A stretch of DNA of 64,000 bases, from the NCBI RefSeq assembly GCF_021653975.1, contig NZ_JAJKFK010000011.1, positions 133,627 through 197,626 of the forward strand, given 5' to 3'. Under the pieces are notes generated by a model that was not told the DNA's origin, did no database searches, and was given only the letters and a program-made list of their open reading frames with translations. This document shows, piece by piece, positions 14,155 through 22,829 of the stretch (position 1 is the stretch's first letter; every line of letters begins with the position of its first letter). The DNA is from Amycolatopsis sp. GM8. GTDB taxonomy: Bacteria; Actinomycetota; Actinomycetes; Mycobacteriales; Pseudonocardiaceae. Position numbers and translations under genes: made by a program.

Positions 14155-16527
14155 ATGAACAGGGACACGACGACTCCGGCCGACGGCAGCCTGATCCGTC
14201 TCGGTGAGAGCGAATGGGCGATGTGGTCCTCGGCGATGGTCCGCGGCGCCGGGTTCCCCGCCGACGCGGTCGAGCGCCTGGCCGACCTCGCGCTCGCCGA
14301 ACGCGCGGACCGGCAGGGCGCGGCCGAGGACGAAACCTTCCGGCAGGATTTCCAGGACGCGGCCGAGCGGTTCGCGCGGGAACTGGGACAGGTGGCGCGG
14401 TCGGAACAGTTTCAGCTGGCGGTCGGCTGGCAGAACCGGCAGTTGCTGGACAGCGGCGTGCAACCGTTCCTGCGCCAGCTGGACCGCGGCGACCGGAGTA
14501 ACGCCAAGCGCCGCCGGCGGGAACAGACGATCGCCACGTACTGGCAGCGTTACTGCCTGAAGAACGAGTCCATCGGGTTCTTCGGGCCGGTGTCCTGGGC
14601 CACCGTGGCGGCCGACGACGGCGACATCGCGGTGCGCACCGGAACCGAGGTCACCGATCAGGCCAACGTCTATCTGGAACGCTGGCCGGTCGACGTGCTC
14701 GCGCGCAAGCTGGCCGCGGAGTTCGACCTCGAACCGTGGCTGCGGCCCCGGCGCAGTCCCCTGCTCCGGCTCACCGGTCACGTGGCTTGCTTGCCGGGCG
14801 GCACCCCGTCCCCGGTGGATGACCTCACTCTCGCGCTGCTGCGTGCCGCCGACGGCACGCTGACCGCCCGTGACCTCGCCGAGCGGCTGTGCGCGAGTTC
14901 AGCGGAGTCCACAGTGGACAGTGTGTTCGCGCTGATGGCGGATCTGCGGAAGCGGCGCTGGCTGATCTGGAAGCTGGAGCTGTCCGCCTCGCTGACCGCC
15001 GAGGACGAGTTGCTGGCGCTGGTCGAGGGGATCGACGACGACGAGATCCGGACCGCGGCGTCCGCGCAGGTGCGTACGCTCATCGACGGCCGCGAGCGCC
15101 TCCGCCGGGTGTGGAACCGTCCGGCCGAGCTGCCCGGCGAGCTGAGCAGGATGGCCGAGTCCTTCGTCGAGCTGACTGGTTCGTCGGCCACCCGGCACGA
15201 CGGCCAGGCCTACGGCGGCCGGACGCTCGCCTATCTCGAATGCCGCCGGGACGTCTCGGTGCGATTGGGGCAGTCCTTCACCGACCGCCTCGCACCGATC
15301 ATCCCCGTCGTGGACAGCATCCGCTGGCTGACCTGGCGGATCCGGCAGGACATCGAACCGCACATCCAGGCCACCTACGCGGCCCAGCGGCAGCGGACCG
15401 CGCCGGGGGAACCGGTCGACGTCGCAAGCCTGTGGATGGCGGCGCTGACGACCGTGGCCACCCGGCTGGACGAGATCGTCACGACCGCGCTGGCCGAGTT
15501 CCACGACCGGTGGTCCGCGATCCTGCCCTATCGCAGCGACGAGTCCCAAGTGGACTGCACCACGGCCGAGCTGGCCGTCCGGGTCAAGGAACAGTTCGAC
15601 GCGCCACACAGCGGCTGGAGCCAGGCCAGGATGGTCTGCCCGGACGTGATGATCTCCGCGGACGGCCCGGATGAACTGGCATCGGGCCGGTACCAGGTGG
15701 TGCTGGGCGAGATCCACGTGGCGGTGAACTCGATGGACTATGTGTCCCTGGTGCGGACCCATCACTCGCCCGGCATGCTGCGGGCCAGTAACGACGCGGC
15801 CTTCCCCGAACCCCGCCTGCTTCCATTGCTGCCCACGGAAAGCCGGCCGCGGTTCACCGTGCGCTCGCATCCCTCGCTGATCCGGGACGAGGACCACCGG
15901 ATCGCGATGGTGCCGCACACACCGTTGCCGCACACCGACAACGTGCTGCCCGCCGCCGATGCGGTGGTGGAGCAGCGTGCCGGGCAGCTCACCATTCGCA
16001 CGCCCGACGGCGCGGAATTCGACGTCATGGACCTGTTCGCCGAGGCGGTCAAGCTGCTGATGCTCGGTCACTTCGATCTGCTGCCGGTCGCCGGACACCG
16101 GCCGAGGGTGATGGTGGACGACCTCGTCCTGGTCCGTGAGGCGTGGCGAGTGCCCGTGGCGGACATGGATTTCGTGCACCGCAACGACGACGTGGCGCGG
16201 TTCGCCGCGACCCGCGCCTGGGCGCGCTCCCTCGGGCTGCCGCGCCGGGTGTTCGTCAAATCGCCGACCGAGACCAAGCCGTTCTACGTCGACTTCGCCA
16301 GCCCGGTTTTCGTGGACATGTTCACCTCCGCCGCCCGGCGGGCGGCGCGGAACTCGCCCGAGGGCGCCGCACCGGCGTTGAAGATCGTCGAGATGCTGCC
16401 CGGTCCGGACCAGACGTGGCTGACGGGACCGGCGGGGGAGCGCTACACCTCCGAGTTCCGCTTCGCCCTGTCCGACCTGCGCGAGGCGCGAGGCGTGACC
16501 ACGTCCCAGGAGACGGCCGATGAATAG
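14155..16527 (+). CDS. LanB-type lantibiotic dehydratase N-terminal (tRNA-dependent aminoacyl transfer) protein
   Basis: 790 residues. The stretch TYWQRYCLKNESIGFFGPVSWA near residue 129, Arg/Lys-rich RSNAKRRRRE before it, and C-terminal PRRVFVKSPTETKPFYVDFASPVFVDMF match the glutamylation domain of LanB dehydratases, which use aminoacyl-tRNA. No separate SpaB_C-type elimination domain of about 300 residues follows and none is encoded in the cluster. That is the state of PEARL enzymes, which add an amino acid to the C-terminus of a small peptide, and of relatives that use amino acids in small-molecule pathways. ATG 14155 has AAAGG 7 nt upstream; GTG 14113 is the alternative. Its 3' end overlaps the next gene by 8 nt. 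Confidence 0.75.
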   Translation: MNRDTTTPADGSLIRLGESEWAMWSSAMVRGAGFPADAVERLADLALAERADRQGAAEDETFRQDFQDAAERFARELGQVARSEQFQLAVGWQNRQLLDSGVQPFLRQLDRGDRSNAKRRRREQTIATYWQRYCLKNESIGFFGPVSWATVAADDGDIAVRTGTEVTDQANVYLERWPVDVLARKLAAEFDLEPWLRPRRSPLLRLTGHVACLPGGTPSPVDDLTLALLRAADGTLTARDLAERLCASSAESTVDSVFALMADLRKRRWLIWKLELSASLTAEDELLALVEGIDDDEIRTAASAQVRTLIDGRERLRRVWNRPAELPGELSRMAESFVELTGSSATRHDGQAYGGRTLAYLECRRDVSVRLGQSFTDRLAPIIPVVDSIRWLTWRIRQDIEPHIQATYAAQRQRTAPGEPVDVASLWMAALTTVATRLDEIVTTALAEFHDRWSAILPYRSDESQVDCTTAELAVRVKEQFDAPHSGWSQARMVCPDVMISADGPDELASGRYQVVLGEIHVAVNSMDYVSLVRTHHSPGMLRASNDAAFPEPRLLPLLPTESRPRFTVRSHPSLIRDEDHRIAMVPHTPLPHTDNVLPAADAVVEQRAGQLTIRTPDGAEFDVMDLFAEAVKLLMLGHFDLLPVAGHRPRVMVDDLVLVREAWRVPVADMDFVHRNDDVARFAATRAWARSLGLPRRVFVKSPTETKPFYVDFASPVFVDMFTSAARRAARNSPEGAAPALKIVEMLPGPDQTWLTGPAGERYTSEFRFALSDLREARGVTTSQETADE

Positions 16528-16954
16528 CCTCGTCTGCGCCGAGGTGCGGGACCTTCCCGCACGGACCGCGATCTGCGTCGAGCACGTCCGGCTGGCCTAC
16601 TACTACCGCGACCGGCTCGACCTGGAGGGGTACGCCTCGCTGCTGCACGAGCAGGTGGTGGACAGCGCACCGGGTGAGGAACCCCGTCGCGGCAGGCCGG
16701 CGCTGCTGCGCCGGATCGCCGAGTGGGACCGGCCCGCCACCTGTCACCTGATCGACCGGATCCTGGTGGACGGCAACACCATCGTGGTCGTCGGCCGGGT
16801 CCGGGGCGAGCTCGGCCCGCACTACATGTCCTTTGTGGACATCATCGAGTTGTCCGGCGACTGTTTGCTGACCCGCCTGAGCAGGTACCGCGCCGATGTG
16901 CCGGCCACCCCCGGCCGGCCCTTCGACATTCCGAATTTTCCCACCACCAACTGA
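16520..16954 (+). CDS. NTF2/SnoaL-like small protein
   Basis: 144 residues with the alpha-plus-beta cone layout of SnoaL-like proteins: helix ICVEHVRLAYYYRDRLDLEGYASLLHEQVV, then GRPALLRRIAEW, CHLIDRILVDGNTIVVVGRV and a closing strand. Such proteins act as cyclases, isomerases or ligand-binding partners in natural product pathways. No catalytic residue can be assigned here. It overlaps the LanB-like gene by 8 nt and lies 15 bp before the carrier protein, so it is surely in the operon. Confidence 0.7.
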   Translation: MNSLVCAEVRDLPARTAICVEHVRLAYYYRDRLDLEGYASLLHEQVVDSAPGEEPRRGRPALLRRIAEWDRPATCHLIDRILVDGNTIVVVGRVRGELGPHYMSFVDIIELSGDCLLTRLSRYRADVPATPGRPFDIPNFPTTN

Positions 16955-16969
16955 AACGGAGCAGATCCC

Positions 16970-17227
16970 ATGAACAACACCATTCCCGCCATCGAGGACA
17001 CGATGACCGTCATCGCCGAGGTGATCGGTATCGCCACCGCCGCGTCCGATGCCAACTTCTTCGACCTCGGTGGCGACTCACTGACTGCCGCCCACCTGTC
17101 GCTGCTGCTGGAGGAGAAGTTCGGCGGCGAGGTGGACGTCTTCACCATCTACGCCGCCGAGGATCTGACCGAGATCCACGAGGCACTGGTGCGGTCCCTG
17201 ACCGAGGCGCGCGAGGTGACCGCATGA
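16970..17227 (+). CDS. free-standing peptidyl/acyl carrier protein
   Basis: 85 residues, one carrier domain. The phosphopantetheine site is NFFDLGGDSLTAAHLSLLLEE with the Ser near residue 37; LGGDS is the peptidyl carrier form. It should be loaded by the adenylation enzyme whose start codon overlaps its stop (ATGA at 17224-17227). Acidic surface and length are normal. In related clusters such a carrier holds a beta-amino acid such as 3-methylaspartate. Confidence 0.92.
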   Translation: MNNTIPAIEDTMTVIAEVIGIATAASDANFFDLGGDSLTAAHLSLLLEEKFGGEVDVFTIYAAEDLTEIHEALVRSLTEAREVTA

Positions 17228-18690
17228 CGACCGCATTCCCCCTCACCGAGCCGGCGGTGCGTTCCCCGCTCGTCGCCAGGATCAGCGCGGTCGCGGCGGC
17301 CCGGCCGGGCGCACCCGCCATCACCGGCGCACAGGGTTCGCTGCACTACGGCGAACTCGACGAACTGCGGACCGCCTGGTGGCGGGACCTGACTGACCGG
17401 GCGATTCCGCCGGGCTCCGTCATCGCACTGGTCGTGGCGGACCCGCTGTTCCTCGGCCCCGCGTTCCTCGCGGCCCGCTCCGCCGGTCTCGTCCCGCTGC
17501 TGGTCGACCCGCACATGCCGCCGGCCCGCCGGGCGGCTGTCTTCGCGGCCGCGCGGCCCGCGCTGACCATGCGAGTGGCCGGCACACCCGAGTACGAACC
17601 CGGTGCCGCGACACCGCGCGTCCTGGATCCGGCCGCCGGTTACCTCGGCTTCACCTCCGGCACCCAGGGGCCGCCGAAGGGCATTGTCGCCAACGAGAAC
17701 GGCGCGTTCCACTTCGTGGAGTGGGAAATCGGGGCGCTCGGGCTGCGACCCGGCACGCGTGTCGCGCAGCTCAGCCCGCCGACCTTCGAGGTCATCATCC
17801 GAGAGCTGTTCGTCACCTTGTGCGGCGGGGGCGAACTGCTCGCCGCACCGTCCCGGGTTCGCGCCAATGCCGCCGCCGTGGTGCCGTGGCTGGCCGACCA
17901 GGAGGCCGAACTGGTCCACGTCGTCCCCGGCCTGTCCACCCGCTGGACGGAGGCGGCACCCGGTCACCGGCTGCCGCGGCTGCGGTGGACCGTGTTCGCC
18001 GGCGAGCCGCTGCACGCGGGCCACGTCCACGGCTGGTGGCGATCGGCGCCGCACAGCGAGATCATCAACGTCTACGGTCCATCCGAGACGACGCTGGCGA
18101 AGTTCTGGTACCGCGTTCCGGACAACCCCCTCCCCGGCGTGCAACCGGTGGGCCGGCCGCTGCCCGGCACGCGCCTGCTCACGAGCGCCGCACCCGGCAC
18201 CCCGTTCCCGGTGACCATCGAGACACCGCACGGTTCGCTCGGCTACCTGCCGGGCACGGCGTCCGCCGCGGATCATGCGGCGCTCGTCCGCCGCGACGGC
18301 GTCACCACGTTCGCGAGCAAGGACCTGGGCATGGTCACCGACGACGGTTCCCTCGTGATCACCGGGCGTTCCGACTCCCGCGTGAAGCGGCTCGGCGTTT
18401 TCGTCGACCTCACCGTCATCGAGGAGACGGCCGCGGGCCAGCCGGACGTGCGGCTCGCCTGCTGCCTGCAGACCGGGCCGGAAAAGGGCGGCGCGCTGGT
18501 GCTGTTCGTCGAGCCCGCATCCGACCTGGCCGCCGCGGGCCTGCTGCGGCGGCTGCGCCGGGAACTCGGACCGGGCGCCCCCGACGATGTGGTCGCCTTG
18601 CCGCGGATGCCGTTGTCCCCCAACGGAAAGGTCGACCGACGGGCGCTCGCCGAGCAGCTCGCCGGCAAGCAGATCGGAGCAGCGGCATGA
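17224..18690 (+). CDS. stand-alone amino acid adenylation enzyme
   Basis: 488 residues of the ANL superfamily. Core motifs: A3 LGFTSGTQGPPKGI near residue 140, A5 INVYGPSETT near 281, A8 GRSDSRVKRLGVFVDL and A10 LPRMPLSPNGKVDRRAL with the catalytic Lys. At A4 the usual FDxS is SPPTFEVIIRELF, so the Asp that normally binds the alpha-amino group (position 235 in GrsA numbering) appears as Glu. That suggests a non-alpha-amino substrate, for instance a beta-amino acid derived from 3-methylaspartate (inference). The A7 YRTGDL is replaced by FASKDLG. It loads the adjacent carrier protein. Confidence 0.85.
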   Translation: MTTAFPLTEPAVRSPLVARISAVAAARPGAPAITGAQGSLHYGELDELRTAWWRDLTDRAIPPGSVIALVVADPLFLGPAFLAARSAGLVPLLVDPHMPPARRAAVFAAARPALTMRVAGTPEYEPGAATPRVLDPAAGYLGFTSGTQGPPKGIVANENGAFHFVEWEIGALGLRPGTRVAQLSPPTFEVIIRELFVTLCGGGELLAAPSRVRANAAAVVPWLADQEAELVHVVPGLSTRWTEAAPGHRLPRLRWTVFAGEPLHAGHVHGWWRSAPHSEIINVYGPSETTLAKFWYRVPDNPLPGVQPVGRPLPGTRLLTSAAPGTPFPVTIETPHGSLGYLPGTASAADHAALVRRDGVTTFASKDLGMVTDDGSLVITGRSDSRVKRLGVFVDLTVIEETAAGQPDVRLACCLQTGPEKGGALVLFVEPASDLAAAGLLRRLRRELGPGAPDDVVALPRMPLSPNGKVDRRALAEQLAGKQIGAAA

Positions 18691-19925
18691 ACCGCGCGAC
18701 CGTCGTCATCGTCGATCCCTATTCGTCCGGGGTGTCCTACGCACCCGCCTTGCGCCGGGCCGGGTTCTCCCCGGTCGCGGTGCTCTCCTGGCCACGACCC
18801 GCGGACTCGTTCACGAAAACCTTCCGGCCCGGCGACTTCGACGAAGTGCTGACCGCCGACGCCGGCGACCTGCTCGGCCGGCTGGCCGGGCTGACGCCGG
18901 TCGCGGTGCTGCCCGGTGCGGAGAGTGGAGTGGCGCTGGCGGACCGGCTGGCACAGCGGCTGACCCCAGAGCTGGCCCACGTGCCGGAGCTGGCGGCGAG
19001 CCGCAGTCACAAGGGCCACATGGCCCGGGCGATGCAAGCGGCTGGGCTGGCGATCACACCCACGCTGTGCGTCCGCGATCCCCGGCACGCCACCGACGCA
19101 TTGGCGAGCCCCGAATTCGCCGGCCACGACCTGGTCGTCAAACCGGCGACGAGCGTGTCCACCGACGGTGTCACCCTGGTGCCCGCGGGCGAGGATTGGC
19201 GCCCCGCGGTGACGGCGCTGCTCGGGCGGACCAATGCCACCGGGGTGGTGAACGACGAAGTGGTCATCCAACGCCGGATGTTCGGCACCGAGTACGTCGT
19301 CAACACCTTCTCCCACAACGGCCGGCACGTCGTCACCGACGTGTGCAGGTACACGAAAATCGCGGTGGGGGACAGCTTCGCGGTGTACCAGGACGTCGAG
19401 TTCCTGCCCACCCGCGACCCGGCTCACGCGGATCTCATCGACTACGTCCGGCGGTCGCTCGACGCGCTCGGCTTCCGGTTCGGTCCGGCCCACACGGAGG
19501 TGATGTCGACCGAGGAGGGGCCGCGGCTGGTCGAGATCAACTCCCGGATAGCGGGCAGTGGCATGGCCGCCGCGGCGGAACTGGCCACCGGCGACAGCGG
19601 AGTCCGCCGCACGGTCCGGTATCTCCTCGGCACCCGGGACTTTCTCCCGGACGTCCCGCACCTGCGGTCGGTCACCGTGGCGATGTTCGTCGCCCGCCAG
19701 GGTGGTGTCGTGTCCAATGTGGAGGTCCTCGACCAGATCAGGCAACTGCCGACCTGCCGTCGGCTGGAGGTCCGGGTCCGCAACGGCGACCCGATCGCGA
19801 AAACCTCGGACCTGCTGTCGTCGCTGCGCCTGGGCTGGGCGCTGTTCGCGCACCGCGACGCCGGGCGGGTGCACGCCGATCACACCAGGGCGCAGGGTTT
19901 CGCGGCGCAGCTGGTCACGGTCTGA
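18687..19925 (+). CDS. ATP-grasp ligase
   Basis: 412 residues with the ATP-grasp layout: N-terminal Rossmann-like domain (VVIVDPYSSG), SHKGHMARAMQAAGLAI near 108, DLVVKPATSVSTDGVTLV with the ATP-binding Lys near 152, and magnesium-binding HTEVMSTEEGPRLVEINSRIAGSG near 270-290. This subfamily forms amide bonds between a carboxylate and an amine, as in dapdiamide, pheganomycin or L-amino acid ligases. It could join two amino acids, or join one to a peptide. Start overlaps the adenylation stop by 4 bases, and the stop overlaps the next start. Confidence 0.88.
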   Translation: MNRATVVIVDPYSSGVSYAPALRRAGFSPVAVLSWPRPADSFTKTFRPGDFDEVLTADAGDLLGRLAGLTPVAVLPGAESGVALADRLAQRLTPELAHVPELAASRSHKGHMARAMQAAGLAITPTLCVRDPRHATDALASPEFAGHDLVVKPATSVSTDGVTLVPAGEDWRPAVTALLGRTNATGVVNDEVVIQRRMFGTEYVVNTFSHNGRHVVTDVCRYTKIAVGDSFAVYQDVEFLPTRDPAHADLIDYVRRSLDALGFRFGPAHTEVMSTEEGPRLVEINSRIAGSGMAAAAELATGDSGVRRTVRYLLGTRDFLPDVPHLRSVTVAMFVARQGGVVSNVEVLDQIRQLPTCRRLEVRVRNGDPIAKTSDLLSSLRLGWALFAHRDAGRVHADHTRAQGFAAQLVTV

Positions 19926-21175
19926 TGACCACCACACTGACCCGCGGACCCCTGTCCATCCAACAGGAGTCGGCGCTGCACGAGGGGCACGGCCGCGACG
20001 TGATCTGGAAGGAGTTCGAGCTTCAGCCGTCGGTTTCCCCGGATGAGCTGCGCCGGCGGGTGGACCGGATGATGGATCGTGAGCCCGGGCTTCGCGCCGT
20101 CGCGTTCGACCGGGACGGTGTCACCTACGCCGATCACCTCACCGCTCCCCTCAGCGAGGTTTCCTGTGCCGACGATTCCGATGTGCGGCGCTGCTCGCGA
20201 ACCGCGCGTGATGCCGCGTGGGAGCCGGGCGGACCCTTGTGGCGGTTGGTTGTGTTCACCCGCGCCGACGCCGGACCCAGCGCCGTGCTGGTTGTAGACC
20301 ATCTGATCGCCGACGTACTGACTGTTGCGCTGATGGTCCGCGAGATCAGCACCGGCGTTGAGCCGGACCCGGCGCGCGGCGGCGGTCGTTACGACGAGTG
20401 GGTTCGGCGCCAGCGCGGCGAGTTCGACCTCGGTGATCCTGATTTCCACGCGGAGACGCGACAATTCTGGAACCAGGTGCTGGCCGGCGCGGCACCGCGG
20501 CGGGCGACGGGGCTGCCCGGTGTCCGCGATGCGGTTCCCGGCCGTGGCGCCGGAACCGTCGCGCTCAGCGTGCATGTCCCGGTCGATGCCGCGGCCGCGC
20601 TCGGCGCTGCCCGAAAGGCCGGCGCCACACCGTTCACGCTCGCCGTGGCGTCCTTCGCCGCCACGATCGCCGCCGGCACGGGTGTCGACGACCTGTCGTG
20701 CGCGATCGTCAACCATGGCCGGGCGCCGGGCTTCACGGCCACTTACGGCTGGTTGGCGACCTCCACTCCGCTGCGGGTCACCCAGGATGGGATGAGCGAT
20801 TTCGGTACGGCGCTGGCAGCCGTGTGCGGTGGGTGGAAGCACATTCTGCCCAGGCTGCACACACCATGGCAGTTCGTGAACGCGGCCTGCGCGGGAAACA
20901 CCGATTTCGACTGGGGTTCCTACGGCCGGCGGCAACTGATCATCAACTACATGACCGATCCCGTGGCCGGCATCACCGACGAGCACTACCGGGACAAGTA
21001 CCCGGAATACCCCCGTGACATGCCCTGGATCGAACTGCAGATGATTCCGCTCGCCGCCGGTGGCCACCTGCTCAGGTTTCTCTGCAATTCGGATGACGTC
21101 GATCCGGACAGCATGCGAACGCTGCTGCGACAACTCGCCGAGGATTACACGAGGCGCGTGAATACCTTTCTGTGA
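19925..21175 (+). CDS. stand-alone condensation-domain-like protein 2
   Basis: 416 residues, paralogue of the protein at 2177-3448. The active-site segment is VLVVDHLIADVLTV near residues 119-132: again DHLIAD instead of HHxxxDG. The C-terminal half has LHTPWQFVNAAC, RRQLIINYMTD and LQMIPLAAGGHLLRFLC, aligning with TPWEFIW and QLIVNMFPD of protein 1. The conserved His and Asp suggest acyl transfer from a carrier or tRNA. Last gene of the right-reading operon; its ATG overlaps the ATP-grasp stop codon (TGATG). Confidence 0.78.
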   Translation: MTTTLTRGPLSIQQESALHEGHGRDVIWKEFELQPSVSPDELRRRVDRMMDREPGLRAVAFDRDGVTYADHLTAPLSEVSCADDSDVRRCSRTARDAAWEPGGPLWRLVVFTRADAGPSAVLVVDHLIADVLTVALMVREISTGVEPDPARGGGRYDEWVRRQRGEFDLGDPDFHAETRQFWNQVLAGAAPRRATGLPGVRDAVPGRGAGTVALSVHVPVDAAAALGAARKAGATPFTLAVASFAATIAAGTGVDDLSCAIVNHGRAPGFTATYGWLATSTPLRVTQDGMSDFGTALAAVCGGWKHILPRLHTPWQFVNAACAGNTDFDWGSYGRRQLIINYMTDPVAGITDEHYRDKYPEYPRDMPWIELQMIPLAAGGHLLRFLCNSDDVDPDSMRTLLRQLAEDYTRRVNTFL

Positions 21176-21230
21176 ACCGAAAGGGCAGAAGTTGTTTGAC
21201 CACCGGTCCCGCGGGTTTACCGTGAGATAC

Positions 21231-22829
21231 ATGGCGGACATTTCGTACTGGGCTGCACGCGATACCGAATTGGTGCGCGATGAAACGGTGGGCGACCTGC
21301 TCCGCGCCACGACCGAGCGGTTTCCGTCCTTGACCGCCCTGATCGAGGGCGTCGCTGAGCCGGAGGCGCGGCGGCGCTGGACGTACGCGGACTTGCTGGG
21401 CGAAGCGGAGCAGGCGGCGCGGGCGTTGCTCGGCCGGTTCGCGCCCGGCGAGCGGGTTGCCGTGTGGGCCAACAACATTCCCGAATGGGTCGTGCTCGAG
21501 ATGGCGGCCGCGCTCGCCGGGGTGACGCTGGTGACCGTGAACCCGGCGCTGCGGCCCGCCGAACTCGCGCACGTGCTCGGGCAGTCGCGCTCGGCGGGCG
21601 TGTTCCTGCTGAAGGCGTATCGCACCAACCCGATGGCCGAGTCGCTCGAGCGCGTGCGCGGGAACTTGCCGGAGCTGCGCGAGGTGGTGTTTTTCGAGGA
21701 CTGGCAAGGATTCCTGGCTTCGGGTTCGGCCACGCAGCGGCTGCCGCACGTCGATCCCGGTGACGCCGCCCAGATCCAGTACACCTCCGGTACGACGGGT
21801 GTGCCGAAGGGGGCGGTGCTCCATCACCGTGGCATCACCAACAGCGCGCGGCTGACCTACTCCCGCACGTTCGACCTGCGTCCCGGCGAGGTGTTCGTCA
21901 ACCCGATGCCGCTGTTCCACACCGCCGGCTGCGTCCTGATCACGCTGTCGGCGATCGCGAGCGGCTGCGCGCAGGCGCTGCTGCCGTACTTCGACCCCGC
22001 CCTGCAGCTGCGGCTGATCGAGTCGGAACGCGGCACGTCCTTCGGTGGGGTGCCGACCATGCTCATCGCGTTGCTGAATCATCCGGACTTCCCGGGTACC
22101 GACCTGTCGTCGGTGCGGTTCGCGCTGTCCGGCGGGGCGACCGTGCCGCCGGACCTGGTGCGCCGGATCGAACGCACGCTCGGCGTGCCGATGACCCAGA
22201 CCTTCGCCCAGACCGAGGCCTCGCCCGGGATCACGACCAGCCGCTTCGACGACGATCCGGTGGACCGGGCGGAGACCCTCGGCCGCCCCATTCCCGGCGC
22301 CGACGTGAAGATCGTCGACCCCGCCTCCGGCGAGACCGTGCCGTACGGGCAGGTCGGCGAGGTGTGCACGCGCGGTTTCCATGTCATGACCGGCTATTTC
22401 GACCTGCCGGACCAGACCGCCGAGACGATCGACGCCGAAGGGTGGCTGCATACCGGTGACCTCGCCACCATGGACAGCCGCGGCTACTGCCGGATCGCGG
22501 GGCGGGTCAAGGAGATGATCATCCGCGGCGGCGAGAACATCTATCCGCGGGAGATCGAGCAGGTGCTGTTCGCGCATCCGGAGGTCGTCGACGTCGCGGT
22601 GGTCGGGATCCCCGACGACACGTGGGGCGAGCAGGTCGCGGCCTTCGTCAAGCGCACGCCGGGCGCCACCGCCGGCGAGGACGAGCTGTTCGCGTACGTC
22701 CGCGAACACCTCGCGCCGCACAAGACCCCGAAGATCTGGCAGTTCGTCGACGAGTTCCCGATGACCGGCTCGGGCAAGATCCAGAAGTTCGTGCTGCGCG
22801 ACCGGTTCGTGGCTACCGGCGGACGATGA
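21231..22829 (+). CDS. long-chain acyl-CoA synthetase / fatty-acid CoA ligase family
   Basis: 532 residues of the ANL superfamily with IQYTSGTTGVPKGAVLHH, FAQTEASPGIT, GWLHTGDLATMD, GRVKEMIIRGGENIYPREIE and a terminal GSGKIQKF, all motifs of acyl-CoA synthetases. It makes acyl-CoA from a carboxylate, ATP and CoA. It follows the last cluster gene by 55 bp and could be either the edge of the cluster (supplying an acyl group) or a core lipid gene; the neighbour aftA favours the latter. ATG 21231 has only a weak ribosome site, and a TTG at 21192 is an alternative. The 3' end overlaps aftA by 17 bp. Confidence 0.85.
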   Translation: MADISYWAARDTELVRDETVGDLLRATTERFPSLTALIEGVAEPEARRRWTYADLLGEAEQAARALLGRFAPGERVAVWANNIPEWVVLEMAAALAGVTLVTVNPALRPAELAHVLGQSRSAGVFLLKAYRTNPMAESLERVRGNLPELREVVFFEDWQGFLASGSATQRLPHVDPGDAAQIQYTSGTTGVPKGAVLHHRGITNSARLTYSRTFDLRPGEVFVNPMPLFHTAGCVLITLSAIASGCAQALLPYFDPALQLRLIESERGTSFGGVPTMLIALLNHPDFPGTDLSSVRFALSGGATVPPDLVRRIERTLGVPMTQTFAQTEASPGITTSRFDDDPVDRAETLGRPIPGADVKIVDPASGETVPYGQVGEVCTRGFHVMTGYFDLPDQTAETIDAEGWLHTGDLATMDSRGYCRIAGRVKEMIIRGGENIYPREIEQVLFAHPEVVDVAVVGIPDDTWGEQVAAFVKRTPGATAGEDELFAYVREHLAPHKTPKIWQFVDEFPMTGSGKIQKFVLRDRFVATGGR

